Shown here: positions 1-6,874 of the stretch, one piece after another
Layout of the letters: every line of letters begins with the position of its first letter
Numbering within the stretch: the stretch's first letter is position 1
From: Nitrospirales bacterium
GTDB taxonomy: Bacteria > Nitrospirota > Nitrospiria > Nitrospirales > UBA8639
DNA: 10,484 nt
NCBI GenBank assembly: GCA_029261305.1
Contig: JAJDBO010000078.1
Span: 1 to 10,484 of the forward strand
Direction of reading: 5' to 3'
Translations under genes and position numbers: made by a program
Notes under the pieces: generated by a model
Databases searched by the model: none
The model's input: the letters and a program-made list of their open reading frames with translations, nothing else
Told to the model about the DNA's origin: nothing

Positions 1-1455
1 CCAACGGGTGATGTCGCCAGCACTGCTCCCGTCGAGTGGCCCCCCGACTTTGAGTGCAATTGATGATGTGAGTTCATCGCCCCAATCAGGTGCCGGAGTC
101 GCCCGACGTTTAATGCGAAACGGTGCGTTGTACATGATGGCATTTCGCATGGGCCAGGTGAATTCGCAACCTGGGTGGTAGGGTCCGCCAGTCGTTTCTG
201 CTAGTGCTGCCTCATCGAGGCCAGCGGCTCTTTCCGCGGGTGTGCGGTCCTTGCATGGTTTTGAATGAGGTGATGTCCCAGTTTCGAACTGCCCCTCGGC
301 CCATTTGCTTAACCAATTGTATTGGTGAGGCAGGATCGCCATCCATTCGCGAGGATCTTTTGTCGATGAACTAAGAGTCACGGCATCTCCATAGACAGGC
401 AACAGTTCATTCGCCTGCATCACTTGGTAGTCAGGATTGCGGAACGACGTAAACACCGCTTGTCTCAATGGGCGGTTGTCTTCATGCGGATCGCTCAGTC
501 GCTCAACCAGAGTGGCATGGTTAAAGTCACTCGGACTTCCCCAGCCAAAGTCGCGGGCGAATCCCGCGTTGACCCATTGATTTTGTGTGAGCCGCTTCAG
601 CAGAGGGTAGATGTGGTCATAAAATTTTATGGGATTCGGATTAAGTGACGGGTCAATCTCTAACGCGACTTCCAAAACCTGATCGTATCCGGTGACAAAC
701 GCATCAATGCCGGGGGCGTAATTCGGAGGTCCGACCATCACCCACGCGCCTGTGGCTTGGAGGAGCCGGCCATCTGGCAATTTCACCGTCGCATCGACAG
801 GACCGTCGGCTGTGTCGTCGTGCCAACCCGGGTTATTCGCAAACCCTGGGACTGGTGGATTTGGCAGATCAGGATCCTTGTATTGAGTGAGTCCTCTGCC
901 GCCGAGAAAAATTAGGTGACCGTCGCCATCGGTTCTGATTTCCCCCAAATAGACCCGTTTCCCGAAGAAGCTCCCACTGTCAAAGGCGTACTGAAGATTC
1001 TGGCCATTCGCATTCACATCTTTGCCTGAGATTATGCGTTGCCCAGGATCTATGTTGAGCTGATTGCGTTCGGCGCCTTTGACATCCTTGTTCCGACGAA
1101 CGCTCGCAATCGCTGGCACTCCTGGCAGGTCTCCCTTTGAAGCGGGAATATCTAGGGCCTGGTCAAACCGGTACCAGTTGGCCTTCTTATTGGCGACGTA
1201 AACTTGCCAGGTTATGTCCGCATCCTCGGCGGTGAGTTCCTTGATCACCCTGCCTTCCGCATTCAGCCCGAAGATTCGAAATCGCGCGGCTTGCCGTTTT
1301 ATGCGCCCCTCTTTGTCCCGGAAATTTCCACCGTCCTCAGGCGGTTCACCTGGCACCTCGGACCCAAAGTAATACTCATCCGGGCTATTACCCACTCGGC
1401 AAATGCCGAGTGCCGGATGAATGGCTACACTTTGAATTTTTTCAGAACTCGACAT
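1..1455 (-). CDS. LodA/GoxA-type CTQ-dependent amino-acid oxidase, 5' part (C-terminus beyond left edge)
   Basis: The minus strand is open from an ATG at 1455-1453 to the window edge, 485 codons without a stop. AAGGAG lies 7 nt before the ATG. Family hallmarks visible in the translation are the N-terminal HPALGICRVGNSPDEYY (residues 13-29), DGPVDATV (217-224), WVMVGPPNYAPG (238-249) and HPGCEFTWPMR (427-437). Known members (lysine 6-oxidase LodA, glycine oxidase GoxA) oxidatively deaminate amino acids, releasing H2O2, with a cysteine tryptophylquinone made from a Cys and a Trp of the protein itself; a flavoprotein partner (LodB/GoxB) is needed for this. LodA is about 726 residues, so roughly a third is missing here, including the region where I expect the cofactor residues. 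Substrate cannot be told. No signal peptide is visible, which fits the family (LodA is exported without a classical one). A 200-bp gap separates it from the sedolisin gene. Family assignment is firm; lysine versus glycine specificity is unknown. Confidence 0.9.
   Translation of the reverse strand, partial: MSSSEKIQSVAIHPALGICRVGNSPDEYYFGSEVPGEPPEDGGNFRDKEGRIKRQAARFRIFGLNAEGRVIKELTAEDADITWQVYVANKKANWYRFDQALDIPASKGDLPGVPAIASVRRNKDVKGAERNQLNIDPGQRIISGKDVNANGQNLQYAFDSGSFFGKRVYLGEIRTDGDGHLIFLGGRGLTQYKDPDLPNPPVPGFANNPGWHDDTADGPVDATVKLPDGRLLQATGAWVMVGPPNYAPGIDAFVTGYDQVLEVALEIDPSLNPNPIKFYDHIYPLLKRLTQNQWVNAGFARDFGWGSPSDFNHATLVERLSDPHEDNRPLRQAVFTSFRNPDYQVMQANELLPVYGDAVTLSSSTKDPREWMAILPHQYNWLSKWAEGQFETGTSPHSKPCKDRTPAERAAGLDEAALAETTGGPYHPGCEFTWPMRNAIMYNAPFRIKRRATPAPDWGDELTSSIALKVGGPLDGSSAGDITRW
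1393..1412 (-). repeat. Short GC-rich inverted repeat inside the 5' end of the oxidase gene
   Basis: CACTCGGC and GCCGAGTG form a perfect 8-bp stem around a 4-nt loop, at about codons 15-21 of the oxidase gene. It could fold in the mRNA near the translation start. It may equally be a by-product of codons for the conserved ALGICRV stretch. Confidence 0.5.
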
Positions 1456-1531
1456 GCTTGTCTCCTTAAAATAAAGGGATAGGAATGGTTTACATTTAAC
1501 AAAAATTCTAGAAAGTTAGAGACGGTTGTTT

Positions 1532-1560
1532 GGAATATGAATAACTCCATGTCACGTCAA
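1532..1560 (-). promoter_or_regulatory. Possible sigma70-type promoter for the oxidase gene
   Basis: On the minus strand TTGACG (1560-1555) is followed after 17 nt by TATTCC (1537-1532), about 77 nt before the oxidase ATG. The -35 box matches the consensus at 5 of 6 positions and the -10 box at only 3 of 6. The gap (1456-1655) contains no gene and no clear terminator for the upstream sedolisin gene, so read-through is also possible. Confidence 0.27.
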
Positions 1561-1655
1561 AACGTTCATACTCACGCCAGACTCACAATTTTTCCTTCAT
1601 CTTGCCTTTATTCAGATGGATGTCCTCAGAAACTTACAGAATTTACCTGACCGTC

Positions 1656-3353
1656 CTATGGGAGGTGTCCTTCGCGATTCTCCATCTCCAGATACGCATC
1701 CAGTAGATTCTGACCGTTGGGGCTACCCAGGCCACAACATGCGTTCCATATATCACCGGTTTCCGCATAATAAATTGCTTCCGGAACAATGGTGTTGCCA
1801 CCATTGTTCTGTATCGAGCCGTCACTCAACTTGCCTGCTATAAGATTGCAAGGTGTTTGAGAAGGGCTTATTGGATTTTGTTGAAACTCGTAAAGGTTGG
1901 GATGAATCCATCCAACATTTGCTCCTAACGCTTGATTAATAATGGCAATAAGCGCTGCCCATAACGGAGCGGCTGCGCTCGTGCCATTGCCGCTATTCGA
2001 ATAACTTCCGTTTTTATATACGCCATAACCACTACCACGTGAGGCATTACTTGCAACATCTGGCAAACCTCTGCCAGGGCCCGCGCCTTTGTTTACTGAA
2101 CGCGGCAATGGTAGCGACGCTTGGAACTCCGGCACAGGATAGTATGTGCTGATTCCTCCACCCGTTGCGCCTTTCACTGTATATTGTCCGTTATTCCAGA
2201 CAATTTCATCACTAAGGACCGGTGTGCCTTTCGAAGTACTGACCAATAGTTCCGTGCCCCCACAAGCGAGAATAAAGGGGCTGGAAGCGGGATAATTCAC
2301 ATTGGCTGTCAATGAAGTTACGTTTATTCGACCGGCTGCGCCAAAGTCGCCGGACGAGGCGCAAATGGTTTTCCCAAACAAGCATGCAATACCACAAAGC
2401 AAATCTATCAGTAATGTTTGATCCTCGGTAGCCGCATTTTCGTTTAGGCCATAACTCAAGGAAATAATATCTGGATTATGGTCTTCATCAAATATGGCGG
2501 TGCATAAGGTCTCGAGGAGTCCATTCAGTAAGTCGCTAAATCGATAGATCACATACGCACTCTCGTAGGCGATGGAGCCGGCGATTTCTAAATCTTCCAT
2601 GATTTCGCCGACGTTTCCGGTCCCATTTGGGGAGAGATCGGTCACAGTCGGAGCGGTTTGATGAATGTATTGTGTAAAGTACGTATCAAAATCTTTAGAT
2701 TCGTACTGTGCCGACTCACTCTCAAGAAACGCAATTGTTTGAGTTGCTCCACTATATCCCGAAGGAAAGTTATAAAATTTACCGGCAATATATGGTGGTA
2801 AATTCCAGTTGGGTTCTGACGCAACCTTCATGGTTGGTTCAACCTCTTCGCGGGAAACCCGGGAAATAAGTGTGGCTTGGTACAGACCGAGTACCACCCG
2901 TATCACAGGAAAATATTCTTCAGGAATTTGTAGGTGTCCTTGATAAAGCCGGTAACGCATGCCATCTTTTTCAAGGGTTCGAAGCTCGGCACAAAATGCT
3001 TTTTCAAAATCTCTTGCTTTACCTGAAAGACGAATGAACATTGTTCCAGGAGATGGGTTTCCAGCAGTCAGGTTATGCTTCTCCGCGAATTCCTTGACTT
3101 GTTGGAGCGACTCATCTGCCGGAGCATAGTCGCGCTTATATTCTTCGTGCGTGAGATACTGCCGTTTCTTTGGGGTTAGTTTACTGAGGGTCTGTAATTT
3201 GGATTCAATGTCCTTGCGTGATACACGTAGTTTCAATGCCACGATAATATCTTGAAGGTTTTCATTTGGGTTAATACGAATCCCTTCCCCATAGAGGGCT
3301 TGGTCTGGCACTTGACTTCCCTTCAAGTTTACGGAGGGATTATTTTTTGACAT
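1656..3353 (-). CDS. Sedolisin (S53) serine-carboxyl peptidase with propeptide, kumamolisin-like
   Basis: 565 residues from the ATG. Residues ~25-165 match the pro-kumamolisin activation domain, with YLTHEEYKRDY (~67-77), FIRLSGKARDFEKAF (~106-120) and a closing VIRVVLGL. The catalytic domain follows from about residue 185. The catalytic Glu and Asp are E250 and D254 in GEIMEDLEIAG, the oxyanion Asp is D336 in SSGDFGA, and the nucleophile is S459 in GNGTSAAAP. The C-terminus has the family's CGLGSPNG block. Family members are self-activating endopeptidases, mostly acidic and extracellular. Two positions that normally carry calcium-binding Asp appear as Asn (N503, N537 by my hand alignment). 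There is no hydrophobic signal peptide: the N-terminus is polar (MSKNNPSVN). A 406-bp gap separates it from the phosphoesterase upstream. Its base composition looks AT-richer than the phosphoesterase gene. Protease assignment is very sure; substrate is unknown. Confidence 0.95.
   Translation of the reverse strand: MSKNNPSVNLKGSQVPDQALYGEGIRINPNENLQDIIVALKLRVSRKDIESKLQTLSKLTPKKRQYLTHEEYKRDYAPADESLQQVKEFAEKHNLTAGNPSPGTMFIRLSGKARDFEKAFCAELRTLEKDGMRYRLYQGHLQIPEEYFPVIRVVLGLYQATLISRVSREEVEPTMKVASEPNWNLPPYIAGKFYNFPSGYSGATQTIAFLESESAQYESKDFDTYFTQYIHQTAPTVTDLSPNGTGNVGEIMEDLEIAGSIAYESAYVIYRFSDLLNGLLETLCTAIFDEDHNPDIISLSYGLNENAATEDQTLLIDLLCGIACLFGKTICASSGDFGAAGRINVTSLTANVNYPASSPFILACGGTELLVSTSKGTPVLSDEIVWNNGQYTVKGATGGGISTYYPVPEFQASLPLPRSVNKGAGPGRGLPDVASNASRGSGYGVYKNGSYSNSGNGTSAAAPLWAALIAIINQALGANVGWIHPNLYEFQQNPISPSQTPCNLIAGKLSDGSIQNNGGNTIVPEAIYYAETGDIWNACCGLGSPNGQNLLDAYLEMENREGHLP
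1785..1808 (-). repeat. Perfect 10-bp inverted repeat with GCAA loop inside the sedolisin gene
   Basis: On the coding strand AACAATGGTG and CACCATTGTT flank GCAA, a GNRA-type tetraloop. The hairpin covers codons for NNGGNTIV near the 3' end of the gene (about residues 516-523). It may be an RNA structure or a chance result of an Asn/Gly-rich loop. Confidence 0.75.
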
Positions 3354-3359
3354 CACGAT

Positions 3360-3365
3360 CTCCTT
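3360..3365 (-). promoter_or_regulatory. Ribosome binding site deciding the sedolisin start
   Basis: AAGGAG lies 6 nt before the ATG at 3353-3351 and only 3 nt before the in-frame GTG at 3356-3354. The spacing favours the ATG, so the protein is taken as 565 rather than 566 residues. Confidence 0.7.
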
Positions 3366-3376
3366 TTAGGGTTATC

Positions 3377-3405
3377 AATATATTTTTTCGACTGTGCTCG
3401 GATAA
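3377..3405 (-). promoter_or_regulatory. Possible promoter close to the sedolisin gene
   Basis: On the minus strand TATATT (3382-3377, 5 of 6 to the -10 consensus) is preceded after 17 nt by TTATCC (3405-3400, 3 of 6 to the -35 consensus). Transcription would begin just upstream of the ribosome binding site. The -10 box is in a local AT-rich run, so chance is a real alternative. Confidence 0.22.
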
Positions 3406-3486
3406 CGGAAATCCCCGCGACCATCAGGTTTGGGTCTTCCAGGTTTTCTCAATCAACTCGGAAGAATATCTTGGCATGGGGAAAAT

Positions 3487-3628
3487 TCTTTGGTTGACTC
3501 ATGAACAAGTTCCTCGTCTCTCCTACGAACAAGGGGGGATCCCGAAAAACATTCCATAGAGCAATCAATTGATGAGAGAGAGCGGCGGAAGACCAAACAA
3601 AACTCTCATCCTAAAATTTGCCCTCTTT
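3487..3628 (-). repeat. Direct repeat copy A
   Basis: The core, 3533-3628, aligns to 5457-5554 with about 11 mismatches and two single-base gaps, roughly 88% identity by eye; the first 18 bases of the core are identical. Weaker similarity (about 70%) extends left to 3487, starting with TCTTTGGTTG. Inside are GATGAGAG (3571-3578) and its complement CTCTCATC (3603-3610), separated by 24 nt, and the palindrome ATCAATTGAT. It sits about 130-275 bp before the sedolisin start, in the same orientation to the gene as copy B is to the phosphoesterase. It could be a remnant of a mobile element or a duplicated leader. Confidence 0.85.
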
Positions 3629-3762
3629 CCTGTTAATCGCGAAGCGAGGACGTTCGTAGATTGGCTCGCGGCATAATAGTGGGCTAGAGACATCGTCCGC
3701 ACAACATACCTCTCTGCGGGTGCCCAGCCTTCCCTCATCGGCTCCAAAAACCCAAACGCCCT

Positions 3763-5256
3763 TTACTTTTCCGTGCGGTAGAGTTTCAGGTACTGAATGG
3801 CGTCATCGATGGTCGTGACCTGCCTCAGGACATCGCTCGGCGCTACGTTGCCAGGGTCCAAGGCCAATTGCTCCTCCGCTACTGACCTGACAATCGATTG
3901 CTGCAAGGGACCGAGCTTCTGCGCCCCAAGCTCCTGATCGCTTCCGCCATGCACGGGCGGCGGGTTGGGCAGAGTGACCGGCTTACGCGCGGTCGATTCG
4001 GTGAGAACGCCTTCGAAGGTCGGCGTGACCTTGGCGTTCACACGCTGACCCAGCGGCCCGACAGCTGGAAGACCTAGCCAGCCACCGATCGTCTTAAGTA
4101 GCGAGCAATGATCGAAGGGCTGCGAGGTGGATGAACGAACTACTGTCTGCTTCGCGATGTAAGGCGAAACGAAGACTGTGGGTACGCGCACGCCGAACCG
4201 GTCGAAACCGAAACCCTCCTGAGTGTGGTCGTCTGGTGGAATGGCTCCCCAGGGTGTAGGCACATGATCATAGCAACCGCCATGCTCGTCGTAGGTGACG
4301 ACGAACAGCAATTCATCCCAGATCACCGACTCGGCCAGCGCGTTGTAGACGGAGGCGAGAAACCCCTCCCCACGCGCCACATTGAAAGGTGGGTGCTCCG
4401 ATTCTACGCCAAAGAGGTAACTCGGCTCGAGAAACACGTAGTTGGGCAGTGTCGGCTTGTCACCTTTCAAGGCATCAAAGAAGGCATCGTGTTTCTGGAA
4501 CATGGTCGCCCCAAGCGCTGACTTGCTCGCCTGGGGTAGACCAAGCTTCGTGATGCTGTAGTCGCCGTAGTAGACCCCATAGGTGTAGCTCGTGTTGTTC
4601 TCTTTGTTGCCAGCATCGATCCAGTTAAAGATCGTCGGTGTGTCGAACTTCGTGTTTTGGTCGTTGTTGACAAATCCCAACGAGGTGCCCGCATTGACGA
4701 AGGCCCGGTTCGGATAGGTCTGGGTCGGACACGAAGCAAACCAGCGGTCCGACACCGCATACTCCCTCGCAAGCGTATTGATGATCGGCAACTGCTCGGG
4801 GCTGAACATCTCCATGATCTGGTCGACAGTCGAGTGGAAGATGAGTGGGTGATGATTACGAAAGTCGACCCAAAAGCCGTCCATAGTCGCCGCCGGCTGC
4901 TTCGATGGGTCCACGGCGCTCGTCCCAAAGATCTGAAAAGTCATGTGGGAGTACTTCTCATCCGGATCGTGCTGCGGGGTGACGTAGAGATTGTGTCCCA
5001 GATTACCCGAAACGCCAAGTTTCGCCTGCACCCATTCAGGATTTTTGGTCGGATCCGTCAGGTAAGTGGGGTTTGACGGATTGCGGCATTCTGTCTTAAC
5101 CGAACCATTCGAATCCAGAATGCCGTCAACCGGATTCGTGTTGGACGGAGGCACGAAGACAGTCGGTTGGTTGGCTCCATAAAGCCCGCCGAGGATGTTG
5201 TCGAACGAACGGTTCTCGAGCATGAGCACGACCACGTATTTGATGGAGTCGAGCAT
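3763..5256 (-). CDS. Phosphoesterase family protein (phospholipase C / acid phosphatase AcpA-like)
   Basis: 497 residues. The ATG at 5256 is preceded at 7 nt by AAGGAG. The protein carries the PF04185 signatures in order: VVLMLENRSFDNILGG (residues 9-24, with the metal-binding ENRSFD at 14-19), PTQTYPNRAFVNAGTS (177-192, where the family has its Ser/Thr nucleophile), VTYDEHGGCYDHVPTP (320-335, second metal-binding segment) and VRVPTVFVSPYI (356-367), then FDHCSLLKTIGGWLG (381-395). Relatives hydrolyse phosphatidylcholine or other phosphoesters. The conserved motif begins at residue 14 and no signal peptide precedes it, unlike classical secreted phospholipases C. The gene is bracketed by the two repeat copies and looks G+C-richer than the sedolisin and decarboxylase genes, suggesting a separate origin. 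Gaps of 373 and 406 bp on either side make its own transcription unit plausible. The family is firm; phospholipase versus phosphatase activity is open. Confidence 0.93.
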   Translation of the reverse strand: MLDSIKYVVVLMLENRSFDNILGGLYGANQPTVFVPPSNTNPVDGILDSNGSVKTECRNPSNPTYLTDPTKNPEWVQAKLGVSGNLGHNLYVTPQHDPDEKYSHMTFQIFGTSAVDPSKQPAATMDGFWVDFRNHHPLIFHSTVDQIMEMFSPEQLPIINTLAREYAVSDRWFASCPTQTYPNRAFVNAGTSLGFVNNDQNTKFDTPTIFNWIDAGNKENNTSYTYGVYYGDYSITKLGLPQASKSALGATMFQKHDAFFDALKGDKPTLPNYVFLEPSYLFGVESEHPPFNVARGEGFLASVYNALAESVIWDELLFVVTYDEHGGCYDHVPTPWGAIPPDDHTQEGFGFDRFGVRVPTVFVSPYIAKQTVVRSSTSQPFDHCSLLKTIGGWLGLPAVGPLGQRVNAKVTPTFEGVLTESTARKPVTLPNPPPVHGGSDQELGAQKLGPLQQSIVRSVAEEQLALDPGNVAPSDVLRQVTTIDDAIQYLKLYRTEK

Positions 5257-5411
5257 TGGAGATCTCCTTCCTCATCAGGTTTGGCTGAATCCGTTTCTGC
5301 ATCTCACATGATGCCACTCTTACTACAGGTGCCCATACAAGGCCTAACATCTACGTTCTGGTTTAACACGTTGGACTGCCGTGACACGTCGAGGAAAGAA
5401 TGATGATCAAA

Positions 5412-5554
5412 TCTTTGGTTGCCTCATTGACCAGCTCCCTGTTTCTTCCCTGCACAGGGGGGATCCCGAAAAACTTCACAGAGAGCAATCAGTTGATGAG
5501 AGAGAGATGCGGAAGAACAATCGAAACTCTCATCCTAAGATTTGTCCCCTCTTT
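5412..5554 (-). repeat. Direct repeat copy B
   Basis: This is the partner of copy A, displaced by about 1924 bp; the core is 5457-5554 with weaker similarity back to 5412. It keeps the GATGAGAG (5495-5502) and CTCTCATC (5527-5534) arms with the same 24-nt spacer. It lies about 155-300 bp before the phosphoesterase start. No transposase gene or target-site duplication could be identified next to either copy. Confidence 0.85.
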
Positions 5555-5570
5555 GTCCCGTCAATGTGGT

Positions 5571-5600
5571 GGTTCGATGGACCGTTAGGTCCGTCAACCC
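5571..5600 (-). terminator. Stem-loop after the GH18-like gene, possible terminator
   Basis: GGACC and GGTCC form a 5-bp core stem around a 4-nt loop. Pairing extends outward to GGTT/AACC with one wobble and one mismatch, about 13 positions in all. It begins 30 nt past the GH18-like stop codon. No T-run follows on the minus strand, so it may be an RNA-stabilising hairpin or part of a Rho-dependent end, not a classical intrinsic terminator. Confidence 0.4.
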
Positions 5601-5629
5601 GACGCATACACTCAGAGGACGGGAAGGTT

Positions 5630-6874
5630 CTACGTCAAGCCAAGGGCCGCTCCAATCTGTTTCCAGGTCTTCACCTGATAGGTATAGCCCGGCTGAGGTT
5701 GGCCAGGACTATACGGACTATCTGGACTGTAGTAGCGATAACTATAGAGAAACACGCCGCCGAACTTAGCCTGTCCTGATTTATCCGTCCCGAACTGCTT
5801 GACGAGACCATTGATGGCATCCATCACCACTACGGCTGTTTCGTTGTTGTTGTGCCAATCGGTCTGTTGTGATCCCGTGCACGTATTCGCACCCGCGTCT
5901 TTGTCCAGCGATTGATTCCATAATGTATAGTCTGGATCACAGATGATCGGCGCAAAACCAGCCAACAGGAAGTAGTTCGCATCGCTAATGCCCGAAGGTG
6001 AAATATTGTTCAACGCGGTAATGGCGTGCTCGTAGTACGTTTGGGCGCCGCTTGCCGTTCCCTGATTTCCTCCAGAGTAGAGTTGAACGTTGAGCCAACT
6101 AATCGAATTGATCTGTTTGTTGGAGTTGGCGGGGTCAGTGATGACGGTATTGCCCACAATCGGGGTGCTAGACTGAGATGAAAGCGGACAGACATAGTAC
6201 CCCATCATGTCTCCCGAGAATTGGCCACAAGGAAACGTCCCCTGTCCATAAGGAGCATGGCTTACCAATTTCGACTTGGAGCCAAATTCGTTTGACAGTT
6301 GAGCCAGAAGTTGCGGGTACTCCGAGTAATTGGATTCCATATCGAAATCGACTCCATCAAAGCCATACTGCTGCATAAAGCTCTGCGCAAAGGCGTTGTA
6401 GAAATCGGTCACGCTGAAGTTGTTGCTGGAGTCGTTGATGAAACTCAAGTCCGTTCCACTTGCAAACGACGCCAACAGTCTCTTGCCCTTGCCGTTCGTC
6501 TTTAACCTCTGCAAGGAAGCGGCCAGGTTGGGAGCAAGGCCCCACTTTTGATTAGGGTCCTTGAAGCTGGAAGGCGTGTCCATTGGAGCAACCGGGATAT
6601 TGTTCCAGGTAATGAAGGGCGGGTTGGTTGATTGGTACCACGGAGAATTCGCGGTAGCATTGGCGATTCTAAAGCCTGAGAAAATGATGTCCGTGAAAGG
6701 CCCTGCCGCCAGCATCTCTGTGGCATAGTCGATGGCTTGTGTGACAGCTTCTTGAGTTCTTAAATTATTTCCTTGGTATAACTGACCAGCCGCGTTGGCG
6801 AGATTATTCTGAGGCGAATAGTAGTTCAATCCAAATGGCGCATTGGCATAGATCGCGAATCGGACGTTAGGCAT
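5630..6874 (-). CDS. Glycoside hydrolase family 18 (chitinase-like) protein
   Basis: 414 residues. The GH18 active-site motif is intact as DGVDFDME (residues 173-180), where E180 would be the acid catalyst and D178 its partner. Further barrel signatures are ISWLNVQLYSGG (258-269, the strand with the conserved Tyr) and GVFLYSYRYYS (373-383, the last barrel strand). The ordering resembles class III-type chitinases and endoglycosidases. Expected action is hydrolysis of beta-1,4-linked N-acetylglucosamine in chitin or related glycans; exact substrate cannot be read. There is no signal peptide (MPNVRFAIYANAPFG), although four cysteines (216, 229, 312, 332) are present. The ATG at 6874 has only a weak ribosome binding site (AGGGGA, about 6 nt) and overlaps the sulfatase stop by 8 bp (ATGCCTAA), so translation is probably coupled to the sulfatase. 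A non-catalytic GH18 lectin is unlikely because the catalytic Glu is kept. Confidence 0.87.
   Translation of the reverse strand: MPNVRFAIYANAPFGLNYYSPQNNLANAAGQLYQGNNLRTQEAVTQAIDYATEMLAAGPFTDIIFSGFRIANATANSPWYQSTNPPFITWNNIPVAPMDTPSSFKDPNQKWGLAPNLAASLQRLKTNGKGKRLLASFASGTDLSFINDSSNNFSVTDFYNAFAQSFMQQYGFDGVDFDMESNYSEYPQLLAQLSNEFGSKSKLVSHAPYGQGTFPCGQFSGDMMGYYVCPLSSQSSTPIVGNTVITDPANSNKQINSISWLNVQLYSGGNQGTASGAQTYYEHAITALNNISPSGISDANYFLLAGFAPIICDPDYTLWNQSLDKDAGANTCTGSQQTDWHNNNETAVVVMDAINGLVKQFGTDKSGQAKFGGVFLYSYRYYSPDSPYSPGQPQPGYTYQVKTWKQIGAALGLT

Larger units (their letters stand above)
3357..3762. other. 406-bp gap between phosphoesterase and sedolisin genes
   Basis: I see no credible gene here; a 60-codon minus-strand frame at 3565-3747 has no recognisable content and overlaps the repeat. 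The gap contains repeat copy A (3487-3628), the ribosome binding site and a possible promoter of the sedolisin gene. The 12-mer CATCAGGTTTGG (3422-3433) recurs at 5273-5284 in the other repeat-bearing gap. No convincing terminator follows the phosphoesterase stop; AGCC/GGCT at about 3727-3744 is too weak to count. Confidence 0.6.
5257..5629. other. 373-bp gap between GH18-like and phosphoesterase genes
   Basis: It contains a stem-loop (5571-5600) after the GH18-like stop, repeat copy B (5412-5554) and the phosphoesterase ribosome binding site. Plus-strand open frames cross it but begin or end inside the neighbouring genes and resemble no known protein. I could not find a convincing promoter for the phosphoesterase gene. 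Confidence 0.6.

Noticed and set aside
166..168. Cys430 with Trp434 in HPGCEFTWP as the cofactor-forming pair of the oxidase.
   Set aside because: In LodA and GoxA the Cys and Trp are well apart (Cys516/Trp581 in LodA), with an Asp four residues before the Cys; here that position is not Asp. The real pair probably lies beyond the window edge.
3565..3747. A 60-codon minus-strand frame in the gap downstream of the phosphoesterase.
   Set aside because: It overlaps repeat copy A, has no domain, and the corresponding frame is not kept in copy B.
4467..4928. A 153-codon Arg/Ser-rich frame on the minus strand inside the phosphoesterase gene.
   Set aside because: Its composition is typical of an off-frame reading, and the overlapping frame is a well-conserved enzyme.
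5412..5554. The repeat pair as a CRISPR array or as terminal inverted repeats of an insertion sequence.
   Set aside because: There are only two copies 1.9 kb apart in direct orientation, and no transposase or cas gene lies between or beside them.
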